NCBI RefSeq assembly: GCF_004827385.1
Contig: NZ_SRXN01000008.1
Coordinates: forward strand, 124,001-188,000
Source of the DNA: Ensifer sp. MPMI2T
Lineage (GTDB): Bacteria > Pseudomonadota > Alphaproteobacteria > Rhizobiales > Rhizobiaceae
DNA length: 64,000 nucleotides
Reading direction: 5' to 3'
The notes under the pieces are model-generated. The model did not search any database. It was not told where the DNA came from and worked only from the letters and a program-made list of their open reading frames with translations. The translations under genes were made by a program, and so were the position numbers. Numbering within the stretch: position 1 is the first letter of the stretch; every line of letters begins with the position of its first letter. Positions 41,460 through 51,047 of the stretch are shown here, one piece after another.

Positions 41460-42964
41460 CGGCTCTCTCCTAGACCCAGTTCGCCCCACATCCGATCGAC
41501 ATCGGCCCTCACCTCTGGCGACATGTCGAGCACCCGCCCCCATTCGCGGTCGGTCTCCGCGCCGATCTTGTTGGTCGCGTCGAGCCCGAGCTTGCCGCCG
41601 AGGCCGGAGCGCGGCGAGGCGAAATCGAGATAGTCGATCGGCGTGTCGGCGACGATGGTGACGTCGCGACTCGCATCGAAACGCGTGGAAAGCGCCCAGA
41701 CGACATCCGGCCAGTTGCGCACATTGATATCCGGGTCGACGACGATGATGAGCTTCACATAGCTGAACTGCGGCAGCATCGACCAGAGCCCCATCATCAG
41801 CCGTTTCGCCTGGCCCGGATAACGCTTGTCGATAGCGACGACCATCGCCCGGTAGGAGCAGGCTTCCGGCGGTAACCACAAATCGGCGATTTCTGGAAAC
41901 TGCTTCTTCACGAGCGGCACGAACAGCAAGTTCATCGCTTCGCCAAGACGCGACGGTTCGTCGGGCGGTCGCCCGGTGTAGGTGGAGAGATAGATCGGCT
42001 TTCGGCGCATCGTGATCGCCGAAAGCGTCATGACCGGGAAACGGTCGACGGAATTGTAATAGCCGGTATGGTCGCCATAGGGCCCTTCATCCGCCGTCTC
42101 GGCGGCAGACACCATGCCTTCGAGCACGATCTCGGCGGTCGTCGGCACCGGCAACGGCACCGTGCGGCCTGTCGTAACCGGCGTTCGACGCCGGCGAATG
42201 AGCCCTGAAAAATTGAGTTCGCTCAGCCCGTCCGGCAATGGCATCACCGACGCGAGGATGGTGGCCGGATCCGCTCCGATCGCGGCGGCGACAGGCATAT
42301 CCCGGCCCTGTCTCTGCCAGAGGCGATGATGGCGCGCACCACCGCGATGGGCGAGCCAGCGCACGATCGCCCGATCTCTGCCCAGAACCTGCATGCGGTA
42401 GATGCCGACATTGATGTCGGTCGGATCGTCCGGCGCCATCGTGATCACCAGCGGCCAGGTAATGAGCGGCGCCGGCTCGCCCGGCCAGCACCACTGGATC
42501 GGCAATTTTCCGAGATCGACATCCGGACCGCTCCAGACGGCCTCCTGGCACGGCGCACGGCTATGATGCTTCGGCCGCATCGAGAGCGCAGACCGCAGCA
42601 AGGGCAGTTTCTCCCAGGCGTCGCGCAGCGATCCCGGCGCGCGAGGATCACGCAGTTCCGCGAGTTCCTCGGCAAGGAAAGGCAATCCGCCCGGCTCTAG
42701 GCCGAAGCCGCGCTCGATCCGCGCTTGCGCGCCGAAAAGATTGGCGAGCAGCGGAATCTCGTGCACGCGGCCGGAAGCATCGACCGGCTTTTCGAACAAG
42801 AGCGCCGGTCCGCCCGACGCAAGCACGCGCCGGTGGATCTCGGTCACTTCATGGACGAGCGAAACAGGCCGCGAAATCCGCTTCAGTTCGCCGTCGCGTT
42901 CGAGCGCCGAAGCAAAATCCTGTAGCGAGGCGAAGTGCGATGCGGTGCGGAAGGCTTTGTTCAT
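41447..42964 (-). CDS. ubiD: UbiD-family decarboxylase
   Basis: A 505-residue UbiD protein. Key segments: NVGIYRMQVLGRDRAIVRWL, AIGADPATILASVMPLPDG, the catalytic E-x..R..E-type region around DEGPYGDHTGYYN, and VVDPDINVRNWPDVVWAL. UbiD decarboxylates 4-hydroxy-3-polyprenylbenzoate in ubiquinone synthesis using prenyl-FMN. Its placement beside ubiTUV suggests a ubiquinone role, though aromatic decarboxylases are similar. The ATG at 42964 follows GAGG. An NnrR-type box is centred 41 bp upstream. Confidence 0.9.
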   Translation of the reverse strand: MNKAFRTASHFASLQDFASALERDGELKRISRPVSLVHEVTEIHRRVLASGGPALLFEKPVDASGRVHEIPLLANLFGAQARIERGFGLEPGGLPFLAEELAELRDPRAPGSLRDAWEKLPLLRSALSMRPKHHSRAPCQEAVWSGPDVDLGKLPIQWCWPGEPAPLITWPLVITMAPDDPTDINVGIYRMQVLGRDRAIVRWLAHRGGARHHRLWQRQGRDMPVAAAIGADPATILASVMPLPDGLSELNFSGLIRRRRTPVTTGRTVPLPVPTTAEIVLEGMVSAAETADEGPYGDHTGYYNSVDRFPVMTLSAITMRRKPIYLSTYTGRPPDEPSRLGEAMNLLFVPLVKKQFPEIADLWLPPEACSYRAMVVAIDKRYPGQAKRLMMGLWSMLPQFSYVKLIIVVDPDINVRNWPDVVWALSTRFDASRDVTIVADTPIDYLDFASPRSGLGGKLGLDATNKIGAETDREWGRVLDMSPEVRADVDRMWGELGLGESRWQD

Positions 42965-42998
42965 GCCGCCTCTTTGTGCCGGTGATTTCCGCCTGTCT

Positions 42999-43012
42999 TT
43001 GATGTGGGACAA
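42999..43012. promoter_or_regulatory. FNR/NnrR-type box 8 (ubiTUV / ubiDX)
   Basis: TTGATGTGGGACAA fits TTG-N8-CAA. The centre is 65 bp before ubiT and 41 bp before ubiD; the ubiT side has the usual geometry. Confidence 0.6.
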
Positions 43013-43070
43013 ACACAAGGGATGGCCGCCGGCTAACATTAAGCGGACATTCACATTTTGCAGGCCCCAC

Positions 43071-43577
43071 ATGACCGTACCCCCAGCGATGGCCGTTCCG
43101 CTCCGGCTCATCCCCGTTCCCGCCATCGAGCGCGCAACAAGGCTCGTCTTCTCCCACGTCATGATGCGGCATCCCGGCCTTTTCGATCGCCTGGGCGAGC
43201 ACGCGGGCAAGCGATACGGCTTTTTCCCGTCCGACCTGCCGGTCGGCTTCCTGGTCGAGCCTGCCAAGAACCGCATATCCGTGCACCGCAAACCCGACCT
43301 GCCTGCGACAGACGCTGCGGTCACCGGCGGCTTCGTCCTTCTGCTCGGACTGCTCGAAGGCCGCCTCGACGGTGATGCGGTGTTCTTCTCGCGCGACCTG
43401 ACGGTGACCGGCGACATGGAAGCGATGCTGGCGCTGCGCAACGCGCTCGACGACTGCAACATCGACCTGCCCACTGATATCGGAAGCCTTGCGGGCCCCT
43501 TCGCGCCGCTCGTCCGGCGGACCGCCGTGGAGATCAGAAGCCGCGTCCTGCCCAAGGAGGCCGGCCAATGGAACTGA
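43071..43577 (+). CDS. ubiT: UbiT-like SCP2-domain accessory factor
   Basis: A 168-residue protein with an SCP2 sterol-carrier-like fold (GKRYGFFPSDLPVGFLVEPA, RISVHRKPDLPATDAAVTGG, DAVFFSRDLTVTGDMEAMLA, LRNALDDCNIDLPTDIG). The final segments are typical of UbiT, the lipid-binding partner of UbiU and UbiV in oxygen-independent ubiquinone synthesis. ATG 43071 has AGG six bases upstream; longer frames upstream lack similarity. It overlaps ubiU by ten bases. Confidence 0.9.
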   Translation: MTVPPAMAVPLRLIPVPAIERATRLVFSHVMMRHPGLFDRLGEHAGKRYGFFPSDLPVGFLVEPAKNRISVHRKPDLPATDAAVTGGFVLLLGLLEGRLDGDAVFFSRDLTVTGDMEAMLALRNALDDCNIDLPTDIGSLAGPFAPLVRRTAVEIRSRVLPKEAGQWN

Positions 43578-44545
43578 TCTGCCCGGCCGGAACGCCAGCC
43601 GCCTTCCGCGAGGCCGTCGATGCTGGAGCTGATGCCGTCTATTGCGGTTTTCGTGACGAGACCAATGCCCGCAATTTCCCGGGGCTGAACTTCTCCCGCG
43701 ACGAGCTGAAGGCGGCGATCGCCTATGCCCGCCAGCACGGAACGATGACCTTCGTCGCCATCAACACCTTCATGCGCGCCGGTCGCGAAAAGCTTTGGCA
43801 CGAGGCGGTGGACGATGCCGTGCGCCTCGGCGGCGACGCCGTCATCCTCGCCGATTTTGGCCTGATGGCCTATACCGCCGAGCGCTACCCCGAGCAGCGC
43901 TTGCACGTATCGGTGCAGGCTTCCGCCGCCAATGCGGACGCGGTCAATTTCCTGGTTGAGACGTTCCGGGCAAAACGCGTCGTGCTGCCGCGCATTCTCA
44001 CGATCCCCGACATCGCGCGCCTAGCAAAACAGATCCGCTGCGAGATCGAGGTTTTCGTCTTCGGCGGGCTTTGCGTGATGGCGGAGGGGCGTTGTTCGCT
44101 CTCATCTTATGCCACCGGCAAGTCGCCGAACATGAACGGCGTCTGTTCCCCGGCGAGCCATGTGCGCTACCGCGAGGATGGGCGCGAACTCGTCTCGGAA
44201 CTCGGCGAATATACGATCAATCGCTTTCCCGCCGGCGAGGCAGCCGGCTACCCGACGCTTTGCAAGGGACGCTTCAACGTCGCGGACGAGCGCGGCTACG
44301 CCTTCGAGGACCCGGTTTCGCTCGACGTCATGGACCACGTCGACCTTTTGCGCGAGGCGGGCGTCAGCGCGCTGAAGATCGAGGGACGCCAGCGCGGCAA
44401 GGCCTACGTGGCGGAGGTCGTTTCGGTGATGCGCCGCGCGCTCGCCGCGAATGCCGCCGACCGCCCCGCCCTCATCTCGCGCCTCAGACTCTTGAGCGAA
44501 GGCCAGCGGACGACGTCCGGCGCCTATGAAAAGCGTTGGAGGTAG
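43568..44545 (+). CDS. ubiU: UbiU, U32-family oxygen-independent ubiquinone hydroxylation protein
   Basis: A 325-residue U32 peptidase-family protein, MELICPAGTPAAFREAVDAG at the N-terminus. Four candidate 4Fe-4S cysteines occur in FGGLCVMAEGRCSLSSYATG, NGVCSPASH and YPTLCKGRF, the UbiU pattern. UbiU with UbiV catalyses hydroxylation of the ubiquinone ring without O2, using prephenate as oxygen donor in E. coli. The neighbour order T-U-V matches alphaproteobacterial loci. Confidence 0.95.
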   Translation: MELICPAGTPAAFREAVDAGADAVYCGFRDETNARNFPGLNFSRDELKAAIAYARQHGTMTFVAINTFMRAGREKLWHEAVDDAVRLGGDAVILADFGLMAYTAERYPEQRLHVSVQASAANADAVNFLVETFRAKRVVLPRILTIPDIARLAKQIRCEIEVFVFGGLCVMAEGRCSLSSYATGKSPNMNGVCSPASHVRYREDGRELVSELGEYTINRFPAGEAAGYPTLCKGRFNVADERGYAFEDPVSLDVMDHVDLLREAGVSALKIEGRQRGKAYVAEVVSVMRRALAANAADRPALISRLRLLSEGQRTTSGAYEKRWR

Positions 44546-44548
44546 ATC

Positions 44549-45469
44549 ATGGCTGCCACAACGCTTCCAAGCCTTAGCCTCGGCCCGGTCCTCTACTTGT
44601 GGGACGGACCCAAATGGCGCGATTTCTATTTCCGCATCGCGGACGAGGCCCCGGTCGCGCATGTCGTCATCGGCGAGACGGTCTGCTCGAAACGGCTGCA
44701 TTTCATCGAGCCGCATGTCGGCGAAGTGGTCGAGCGGCTGGAACGCGCGGGCAAGACCGTCAGCCTCACCTCGCTGGCGCTCGTCACGCTCGAGCGCGAA
44801 AGCCAGATCGTGCGGGCTCTCGCGCGCGACAGCACGCACCCGGTCGAAGCCAACGACCTGTCGGCGCTCGGGTTGCTGGCCGGCAAACCGCACTCCGTCG
44901 GCCCGTTGATCAACGTCTATAACGGCGCCACCGCGCGGCTTCTCGCCTCACGCGGCGCGACGAGCATCTGCCTGCCGCCGGAACTGCCCATGGCGTCGGT
45001 GCGCGAGATCGTTCGCGATGCGCCCGGCGTGGCCTTCGAGATTTTCGCGTTCGGGCGCATTCCGCTGGCGATCTCCGCTCGCTGCGCGCACGCCCGGTCC
45101 AAGGGGTTGGTCAAGGACAATTGTCAGTTCATCTGCGGCGACGACCCGGATGGCCTGGTGGTCGAAACGCTCGACCGACAGCCCTTTCTTGCCCTGAACG
45201 GCGTGCAGACCATGTCGCACACATGCCAGGCGCTGATCCAGGAACTGCCGGAATTGGCGGCCGCCGGCATTTCGCGGATCCGGCTTTCGCCGCAGGACTG
45301 CGACATGGTTTCTGTTGCCCGAACCTTTGACGACGCGATCGCCGGCAGGTCCGCACCGGCCGATGCCATCGCCCGTCTTGAAGCCGCCTATCCCGGCACA
45401 AGCCTTTCCAACGGGTTCCATTACGCCCAGCAAGGCGCCGCCTGGATTGCTGGCCACGCATCAACCTAG
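44549..45469 (+). CDS. ubiV: UbiV, U32-family oxygen-independent ubiquinone hydroxylation protein
   Basis: A 306-residue U32 protein and the partner of UbiU. Fe-S ligand candidates are Cys in GETVCSKRLHF and three in ISARCAHARSKGLVKDNCQF and ICGDD. GGAGG precedes the ATG, three bases after the ubiU stop. The stop codon TAG lies within a CTAGAGCGGGATG repeat element that begins a hairpin. Confidence 0.95.
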   Translation: MAATTLPSLSLGPVLYLWDGPKWRDFYFRIADEAPVAHVVIGETVCSKRLHFIEPHVGEVVERLERAGKTVSLTSLALVTLERESQIVRALARDSTHPVEANDLSALGLLAGKPHSVGPLINVYNGATARLLASRGATSICLPPELPMASVREIVRDAPGVAFEIFAFGRIPLAISARCAHARSKGLVKDNCQFICGDDPDGLVVETLDRQPFLALNGVQTMSHTCQALIQELPELAAAGISRIRLSPQDCDMVSVARTFDDAIAGRSAPADAIARLEAAYPGTSLSNGFHYAQQGAAWIAGHAST

Positions 45470-45515
45470 AGCGGGATGGGAAAGCGTGGGCGGGTCTCCG
45501 CCCGCATCCCGCTCT
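45468..45515. terminator. Hairpin after ubiV, shared CTAGAGCGGGATG element
   Basis: AGAGCGGGATG and CATCCCGCTCT pair over 11 bp, with an inner stem GTGGGCGG/CCGCCCGC. The same element follows thuG (61806-61855). It has no clear U-tract, so it may stabilise the 3' end rather than terminate. Confidence 0.65.
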
Positions 45516-45535
45516 CCATTAGCCGGAGTCTCGCC

Positions 45536-45925
45536 ATGGTCCGTGAAATCGACGTTCTCGCAGATGAAACCACAGGTGACGAAAATCTCGTGACGGTCAT
45601 CAGCCAGATCCGCAGGCTGATCGATGGTGCTTCACTCGAATGCGGCTGCCGCGCCCGCGTTGACGACTTGCTGCTTCGCTTCGAAAGCCTGACGGCAAGG
45701 CAACGCGAAAAACGCATGCTCGACCAGGCCCGGCGCCAACGGCGCCGCATCGCCACGATCATGGAACTGCTTCACGAGCTGGACGAGATCGGCTATGGGG
45801 ATGCCGACCGAAGCGTGCTGGTCGAAGCGCGGCTGCTTTTCGAGGATATTGCAGAAGCCGCGCTGCAAGGGGCGCGGCTGCTGAATGTCGCCGCCTCACC
45901 GGGTTCGAAGGCGGGTGTGCGATGA
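45536..45925 (+). CDS. Hypothetical helical protein
   Basis: A 129-residue protein rich in charged helices (VISQIRRLIDGASLECGCRA, LTARQREKRMLDQARRQRRR, ATIMELLHELDEIGYGDADR). CGC near residue 41 is the only Cys cluster. The ATG at 45536 has GGAG seven bases upstream. It lies between ubiV and a DUF454 gene on the same strand. No family is recognised. Confidence 0.65.
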   Translation: MVREIDVLADETTGDENLVTVISQIRRLIDGASLECGCRARVDDLLLRFESLTARQREKRMLDQARRQRRRIATIMELLHELDEIGYGDADRSVLVEARLLFEDIAEAALQGARLLNVAASPGSKAGVR

Positions 45926-45967
45926 ACACTGTTAGCCTTTCGGGAGCGCGCGATCTGGAGATGGTGA

Positions 45968-46333
45968 ATGAACCTTCCGTTGCGTATCCTTTGCCTGTGC
46001 CTTGGCTGGCTGATGGTCGGGTTCGCCATCGCAGGCGTTTTCCTGCCGGTATTGCCCACCACACCTTTCCTGCTCTTGGCGGCGGGCCTGTTCGCCCGTG
46101 CGTCTCCCCGGCTTGAGCACTGGCTCGTCGAGCATCCCGTATTTGGCCCTTCGCTGCGCCTCTGGCGGGAAAAGGGTGCGATCGCGCTGGGAGCGAAGTT
46201 CACCGCCGTTGCCCTGATCGCCGCAAGCTTCGGTCTCTTTCTTTTCAGCAAACCGGATGCGATGCTTGCGGCCATCGTCGCGGCCGTGATGGCGCTCCCC
46301 GTCGCCTTCATCCTGACGCGCCCGAGCAATTGA
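45968..46333 (+). CDS. DUF454 (YbaN) family inner-membrane protein
   Basis: A 121-residue protein with about four membrane segments. The N-terminus RILCLCLGWLMVGFAIAGVF with LPVLPTTPFLLLAAGLFARA is the DUF454 signature, followed by HWLVEHPVFGPSLRLWRE. The family is often near denitrification, heme or cytochrome genes in proteobacteria; function unknown. GGAG precedes the ATG. It is convergent with napC. Confidence 0.88.
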   Translation: MNLPLRILCLCLGWLMVGFAIAGVFLPVLPTTPFLLLAAGLFARASPRLEHWLVEHPVFGPSLRLWREKGAIALGAKFTAVALIAASFGLFLFSKPDAMLAAIVAAVMALPVAFILTRPSN

Positions 46334-46354
46334 CGCGCCGGTCCGCTGCAGAAA

Positions 46355-46409
46355 ATCAAAGTTCTCTAGCGACCCTTTGCGCATCCAGTTAGACGCGCGG
46401 CGCTGTAAC
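46355..46409 (-). repeat. Partial inverted copy of the dispersed rhizobial repeat
   Basis: On the minus strand it reads GTTACAGCGCCGCGCGTCTA then GCGCAAAGGGTCGCTAGAG, matching the first half of the repeat. It sits between the convergent DUF454 gene and napC. Confidence 0.7.
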
Positions 46410-46411
46410 GT

Positions 46412-47107
46412 TCAGAAGTTGCTCGCGTGCAGTTCCTTCATCGCCTGCCGGAGGTCGTCGATCGGGGTTGAACTCGTGGTGGTTTCGCCTTCCAGTTCCG
46501 GCGGCACCTTCCAGCCCGGATCGATGCCCTGCATGTTCGGCAGCTCATGCGCGATGCCCTTGTGGCAATCGATGCAGGTCGCCCGGCCCGGCAGCAGATA
46601 GCGAGTGTGGATGGTCGCCGCCCGTTCCGTCTGCTTCTGCAGGTCCATAGCCACCGACGAATGGCAATTGCGGCATTCGAGACTGTCGTTTGCCTTCAGC
46701 CGCGCCCATTCATGCTGGGCGAGTTCCAGCCGGTGCTCGAGAAATTTCGGGCGGGTATTGATCGTTCCGAAGATCTTGCCCCAGACCTCCTTCGACGCCT
46801 GCATCTTGCGGGCGATCTTGTCCGTCCAGTCATGGGGCACATGGCAGTCCGGACAGGTGGCCCTGACGCCGGAGCGGTTGGAGAAATGGATCGTCCGCGT
46901 CAGCTCCTGATAGACGTTGTCGCGCATCTCGTGGCAGGAGGTGCAGAAGGTCTCGGTGTTGGTAAGCTCGAGCGCGGTGTTAAACGCGCCCCAGAACATC
47001 ACGCCGCCGACGAAGCCGCCGAGCGTCAGGAAGCCGAGGCTCAACGTTCCGGCCGGCGTGCTGACGGCGCGCCACGCCCAAAGGACGAGTTTCCTGATCC
47101 ATGCCAT
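46412..47107 (-). CDS. napC: NapC tetraheme quinol dehydrogenase
   Basis: A 231-residue NapC/NirT cytochrome with one N-terminal membrane helix ([20 protein letters not shown]) and four heme c sites: CTSCH, CPDCH, CRNCH and CIDCH. It oxidises ubiquinol and feeds NapAB in the periplasm. It is the last gene of napEFDABC, five bases after napB. Confidence 0.97.
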   Translation of the reverse strand: MAWIRKLVLWAWRAVSTPAGTLSLGFLTLGGFVGGVMFWGAFNTALELTNTETFCTSCHEMRDNVYQELTRTIHFSNRSGVRATCPDCHVPHDWTDKIARKMQASKEVWGKIFGTINTRPKFLEHRLELAQHEWARLKANDSLECRNCHSSVAMDLQKQTERAATIHTRYLLPGRATCIDCHKGIAHELPNMQGIDPGWKVPPELEGETTTSSTPIDDLRQAMKELHASNF

Positions 47108-47111
47108 GGCG

Positions 47112-47588
47112 TCACTCGCTCCCCGCCGGCTTGACGCCCAGCTCGCTCATATCCTTGAAAGTGTTGCCGACGAGCGGCTTGACGTTCGCCTGCGGCACGT
47201 GGCAGGCGGTGCAGAAATAACGCCGCGGCGACACGTCCGCGAGCATCTGGCCGTCGCGCGTCATGTAATGCGTGACGCTGATCATCGGTGCGCCCGACTC
47301 CTCGGTCAGCTCGCGCTTGTGGCAGGAGAGGCAGCGGTTCGTGTTGACGGAGAGCTGATATCCCTCGATCGAATGCGGAATCACCGGCGGCTGGTCGGGA
47401 TAGTTACGCTCCTTGCGGACGTCGTCGACCACCCATTTCGGTATCGGGGGCGCCCCCGGCTCGGTCATCTCCTGCGGCGGACCAGAGAGTTCCGGCACCC
47501 TTTTTCCGGGCGCCATCTGGGCGACCGCCGCGCTGCTGACGAACAGCACTGTGAGCAGCGCACCAAACATCCATCCTGGGCTTCGCAT
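47112..47588 (-). CDS. napB: NapB diheme cytochrome c
   Basis: A 158-residue periplasmic protein with a Sec signal ([20 protein letters not shown]) and two heme sites, CLSCH in [12 protein letters not shown] and CTACH in [19 protein letters not shown]. It transfers electrons from NapC to NapA. The ATG overlaps the napA stop by one base. Confidence 0.97.
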   Translation of the reverse strand: MRSPGWMFGALLTVLFVSSAAVAQMAPGKRVPELSGPPQEMTEPGAPPIPKWVVDDVRKERNYPDQPPVIPHSIEGYQLSVNTNRCLSCHKRELTEESGAPMISVTHYMTRDGQMLADVSPRRYFCTACHVPQANVKPLVGNTFKDMSELGVKPAGSE

Positions 47589-50092
47589 CACGCGACAGAA
47601 ACGAGCTTGACCGCGCATTTTTTGAAATCCGTCTGTTTGGAGATGGGATCGGTAGCGTCGAGCGTTACCTTGTTGATGAGCTTGCTGGCGTCGAACCACG
47701 GAACGAAGATGACGCCCGGAGGCATGCGGTTGCGGCCGCGTGTTTCGACGCGGGCGAGGATTTCGCCGCGCCGGGAAACGATCCTGACCTCGGCACCCTG
47801 ATTGAGGCCGCGCTTGCGGGCATCGTCCGCATTCACGAAACAAACCGCGCCAGGGAAGGCCCGGTACAGCTCCGGCACCCGCATCGTCATCGAACCGGAA
47901 TGCCAGTGCTCGAGCACGCGGCCCGTGACCAGCCAGACGTCGTATTCGTCATCGGGCGGCTCGGCCGGAGGCTCGTAGGGAACGGCGAGGATCACCGCCC
48001 TGCCGTCCGGGCGGCCGTAGAACTTCACGCCCTCGCCCGGTTTTACATAGGGATCGTAGCCCTCCCGGTAGCGCCAGAGCGTCTCCTTGCCATCGACGAC
48101 CGGCCAGCGCAGGCCGCGTTCCTCGTGGTAGCGGTCATAGGGCGCGAGATCGTGTCCATGCCCGCGCCCGAAGGAGGCGTATTCCTCAAACAGGCCCTTC
48201 TGGATGTAGAAGCCGAAGGCCTCGGCCTCCCGGTTCGCGTAGTCCTTGTTGATCTCGGTCGCGGGGAAACGGTCGACATTGCCGTTCTTGAAGAGCACGT
48301 CGTAGAGCGTCTTGCCGCGATAGCCCGGATTGGCGTCGAGAATCTCCGCGGGCCACACCTCGTCGGTGGTGAAGCGTTTGGAGAACTCCACCATCTGCCA
48401 GAGATCGGAACGCGCCTCGCTGGGCGCGTCGACGAGCTGGTGCCAGACATGGGTGCGCCGCTCGGCATTGCCATAGGCGCCCTCCTTCTCCACCCACATC
48501 GCAGCCGGCAGAATGAGGTCGGCGCTCATCGCCGTGATCGTCGGATAGACATCCGACACGACGATGAAATTCTCCGGATTGCGATAGCCCTGATAGGTCT
48601 CGTTGCTGGTGTTGGGCGCCGCCTGGATGTTGTTGTTGACCTGCACCCAATAGAAATTGAGCTTGCCGTCTTTCAGCATACGGTCCTGCTCGACCGCATG
48701 GTATCCCGGCTTTTCCGGAATGAGGCCATGCGGCACACGCCAGATTTCCTCGGCGTGTTCGCGATGTTCCGGGTTGGTCACGGTCATATCGGCCGGCAGG
48801 CGATGGGCAAAAGTGCCGACCTCACGGGCCGTGCCGCAGGCAGAAGGCTGCCCGGTCAGCGAGAACGGGCTGTTGCCCGGCTCCGAAATCTTCCCCGTCA
48901 GGAGGTGGAGATTGTAGACCATGTGGTTGACCCAGACGCCGCGCACATGCTGGTTGAATCCCATGGTCCAGAGCGACATCACCTTGCGGTTGGGGTCGGC
49001 GTAGAGTTCGGCCAGTTGCTCCAGGAAGCCGGCATCGACGCCCGTCAGTTCGGCGGTCTTTTCCAGCGTATAGTCCGAGACGAACGTCTTGAAGTCCTCG
49101 AAAGTGCTCGGCGTCATCTTGGCGGCGTCCTTGGCGTTCACCGCCTTGACCTCGAGCGGATTGTCCGGCCTCAGGCCATAGCCGATGTCGGTCGCGCCGA
49201 CCATGAAGGTCGTGTGCTTGTCGACGAACTCCTGATTGACGCGCCCCGTCTGAATGATGTGGTTGGCGATGTAGTTGAGGATCGCGAGGTCCGTTCCCGG
49301 CGTGAAGATGATCGGGATGTCGGCGAGATCCATGCTGCGATGGGTGAAGGTCGAGAGCACCGCGACGCGCACATGCGGCTGGCCGAGCCGTCGGTCCGCG
49401 AGCCGCGTCCAGAGGATCGGGTGCATCTCCGCCATGTTCGAGCCCCAGAGCACAAAGGCATCGGCATGCTCGAAGTCGTCGTAGCATCCCATCGGCTCGT
49501 CCATGCCGAAGGTGCGCATGAAGGCGTAGGCCGCCGACGCCATGCAATGGCGGGCATTGGGGTCGAGATTGTTGGAGCGGAAGCCGGCGCGCATCAGTTT
49601 CGTCGCCGCATAGCCCTCGAAGATCGTCCATTGCCCGGAGCCGAACATGCCGACCGCCGTCGGCCCCTTTGCCTTCAGGACTTTTTTCAGCTGCTCCGCC
49701 ATCACGTCGAAGGCTTCGTCCCAGCTTACCGGCTCGAATTCGCCGTCCTTGGCAAAGGCGCCGTTGCGCTTGCGCATAAGCGGCGTCTTCAACCGGTCGG
49801 CGCCGTACATGATCTTCGAAAGGAAGTAGCCCTTGATGCAGTTGAGGCCGCGATTGACCTCCGCCTGCATGTCGCCATGGGTGGCGACGACCTGCCCTTC
49901 CTTGACGCCCACCATCACGCCGCAGCCGGTGCCGCAGAAGCGGCACGGCGCCTTCGACCATTTTATCTGCAGCGCTTCGACACCGCCCGGCACCGGCTGT
50001 GCGGCAGCGGGAAGCGCGATGCCCGCGGTCGCCGCCGCTATGCCGGCCGCATGGGCCTTGAGGATGTCACGCCGCGTCAGTTCGCCGGTCAT
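47588..50092 (-). CDS. napA: Periplasmic nitrate reductase catalytic subunit
   Basis: An 834-residue Mo-bisMGD enzyme. A Tat signal ([20 protein letters not shown]) precedes the 4Fe-4S site [17 protein letters not shown] with the distal Cys in [14 protein letters not shown]. The molybdenum-ligand Cys is in [18 protein letters not shown]. The C-terminal molydopterin dinucleotide domain is complete ([20 protein letters not shown]). It reduces nitrate to nitrite, the first step of the pathway here. The start overlaps the end of napD by 26 bases. Confidence 0.98.
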   Translation of the reverse strand: MTGELTRRDILKAHAAGIAAATAGIALPAAAQPVPGGVEALQIKWSKAPCRFCGTGCGVMVGVKEGQVVATHGDMQAEVNRGLNCIKGYFLSKIMYGADRLKTPLMRKRNGAFAKDGEFEPVSWDEAFDVMAEQLKKVLKAKGPTAVGMFGSGQWTIFEGYAATKLMRAGFRSNNLDPNARHCMASAAYAFMRTFGMDEPMGCYDDFEHADAFVLWGSNMAEMHPILWTRLADRRLGQPHVRVAVLSTFTHRSMDLADIPIIFTPGTDLAILNYIANHIIQTGRVNQEFVDKHTTFMVGATDIGYGLRPDNPLEVKAVNAKDAAKMTPSTFEDFKTFVSDYTLEKTAELTGVDAGFLEQLAELYADPNRKVMSLWTMGFNQHVRGVWVNHMVYNLHLLTGKISEPGNSPFSLTGQPSACGTAREVGTFAHRLPADMTVTNPEHREHAEEIWRVPHGLIPEKPGYHAVEQDRMLKDGKLNFYWVQVNNNIQAAPNTSNETYQGYRNPENFIVVSDVYPTITAMSADLILPAAMWVEKEGAYGNAERRTHVWHQLVDAPSEARSDLWQMVEFSKRFTTDEVWPAEILDANPGYRGKTLYDVLFKNGNVDRFPATEINKDYANREAEAFGFYIQKGLFEEYASFGRGHGHDLAPYDRYHEERGLRWPVVDGKETLWRYREGYDPYVKPGEGVKFYGRPDGRAVILAVPYEPPAEPPDDEYDVWLVTGRVLEHWHSGSMTMRVPELYRAFPGAVCFVNADDARKRGLNQGAEVRIVSRRGEILARVETRGRNRMPPGVIFVPWFDASKLINKVTLDATDPISKQTDFKKCAVKLVSVA

Positions 50093-50354
50093 TGCCGATC
50101 GTCTCCTCTTTCTCGACATGCTCGAACACCATGTTGACCGCGACCACGCCCTCGAGCGCGGAAATCTGCGACAGGCATTCGCCGAGCATGCCCGTGCTCG
50201 CTCCTTCGATGACCACCACGATCTTGCCGCCCTGGTGGCCGTGAACCTCGACATTGCTCATTCGGGAAAGCGCCGCCAGAACCTTGTCCGCCATCGCCGG
50301 AACGGCGACGATAACGGCGCTCGAGATATGATATTCGCTCGGTTTGTCAGGCAT
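50067..50354 (-). CDS. napD: NapD chaperone
   Basis: A 95-residue cytoplasmic protein of the NapD family ([60 protein letters not shown]). NapD binds the NapA twin-arginine signal and prevents premature export. It overlaps napF by eight bases and napA by 26, so the three are translationally coupled. Confidence 0.95.
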   Translation of the reverse strand: MPDKPSEYHISSAVIVAVPAMADKVLAALSRMSNVEVHGHQGGKIVVVIEGASTGMLGECLSQISALEGVVAVNMVFEHVEKEETIGNDRRTDAA

Positions 50355-50847
50355 TGGCGCCCTCCTGGTGCCGTGCAGAAATGTGAACGGCGCCGACCGG
50401 ACAGATGCCGACGCAGGCGCCGCAACCGCTGCAGGCGTCTTCATCGACGACCGGGAGAAAAGGCCCGCCGATCCGCGGCTGGAAGCGGATCGCCAGTTCC
50501 GGACAGCTGTCGCGGCAGGACTGACAGGCGACATTGTTCTTCGCCAGGCAATGACCGGCGATCGCCGCCACATGCGGAAAGCGCGTTACGTCGGCAAGCT
50601 GAAAGACCGGCTCCAGACAAGCGCTCCGGCACTCACCGCAGAAGGTGCATTCGCCGACGGAAAAATCGAGCGACGGCCGGTTGCCGGAAAGGCTGATGAT
50701 ATGCGTCGGGCACGCCTCCACGCAGCGGCCGCAACCGGTGCAGGCGGCGAGGCTCTCGGGGGTCACGCCCGGCGGACAGATCCGTTCGGGCTCAGGTGCG
50801 CCACGTCCGAAGAGCAGGTCTCGTCTCGAAATCGTCGCAACCGCCAT
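50347..50847 (-). CDS. napF: NapF ferredoxin-type protein
   Basis: A 166-residue polyferredoxin. Fe-S motifs: CTGCGRCVEACP, CTFCGECRSACLEP, CQSCRDSCPEL and CSGCGACVGICPVGA. NapF is cytoplasmic and assists NapA maturation. The ATG follows GAGG. It overlaps napD and follows napE by eight bases. Confidence 0.95.
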   Translation of the reverse strand: MAVATISRRDLLFGRGAPEPERICPPGVTPESLAACTGCGRCVEACPTHIISLSGNRPSLDFSVGECTFCGECRSACLEPVFQLADVTRFPHVAAIAGHCLAKNNVACQSCRDSCPELAIRFQPRIGGPFLPVVDEDACSGCGACVGICPVGAVHISARHQEGANA

Positions 50848-50855
50848 GACGTACC

Positions 50856-51047
50856 TCAATGCGGCGCCGGCGGCGGACCGGGCGGTCCGAAGACGAGCTG
50901 AAACATCCACACAAGGAAGCCATAGCCGCCGACAACAGCGACGGCGAGCAGCGGCCAGATGCCGAAGGCCAGCACCAGAAATGTCAGAAGTTCGCGTCGT
51001 CGGGATGGCGGCGGCGCCGTCACCTGCTGCGGAGATAACTCTGACAC
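50856..51047 (-). CDS. napE: NapE small membrane protein
   Basis: A 63-residue protein with one membrane helix (FLVLAFGIWPLLAVAVVGGY) and a Pro-rich tail, as in other NapE proteins. It starts with GTG six bases after GGGGAT. It leads the napEFDABC operon. Its role in nitrate reduction is unknown and it is dispensable in some bacteria. Confidence 0.9.
   Translation of the reverse strand: MSELSPQQVTAPPPSRRRELLTFLVLAFGIWPLLAVAVVGGYGFLVWMFQLVFGPPGPPPAPH

Noticed and set aside
47900..50137. A 745-codon open frame on the plus strand opposite napA
   Set aside because: It is the antisense shadow of the highly conserved, high-GC napA gene, has no recognisable domain and no ribosome binding site. Similar long antisense frames opposite norD (33904-35652), nirK (24403-26169) and the thu genes (60722-62725) were rejected for the same reason.
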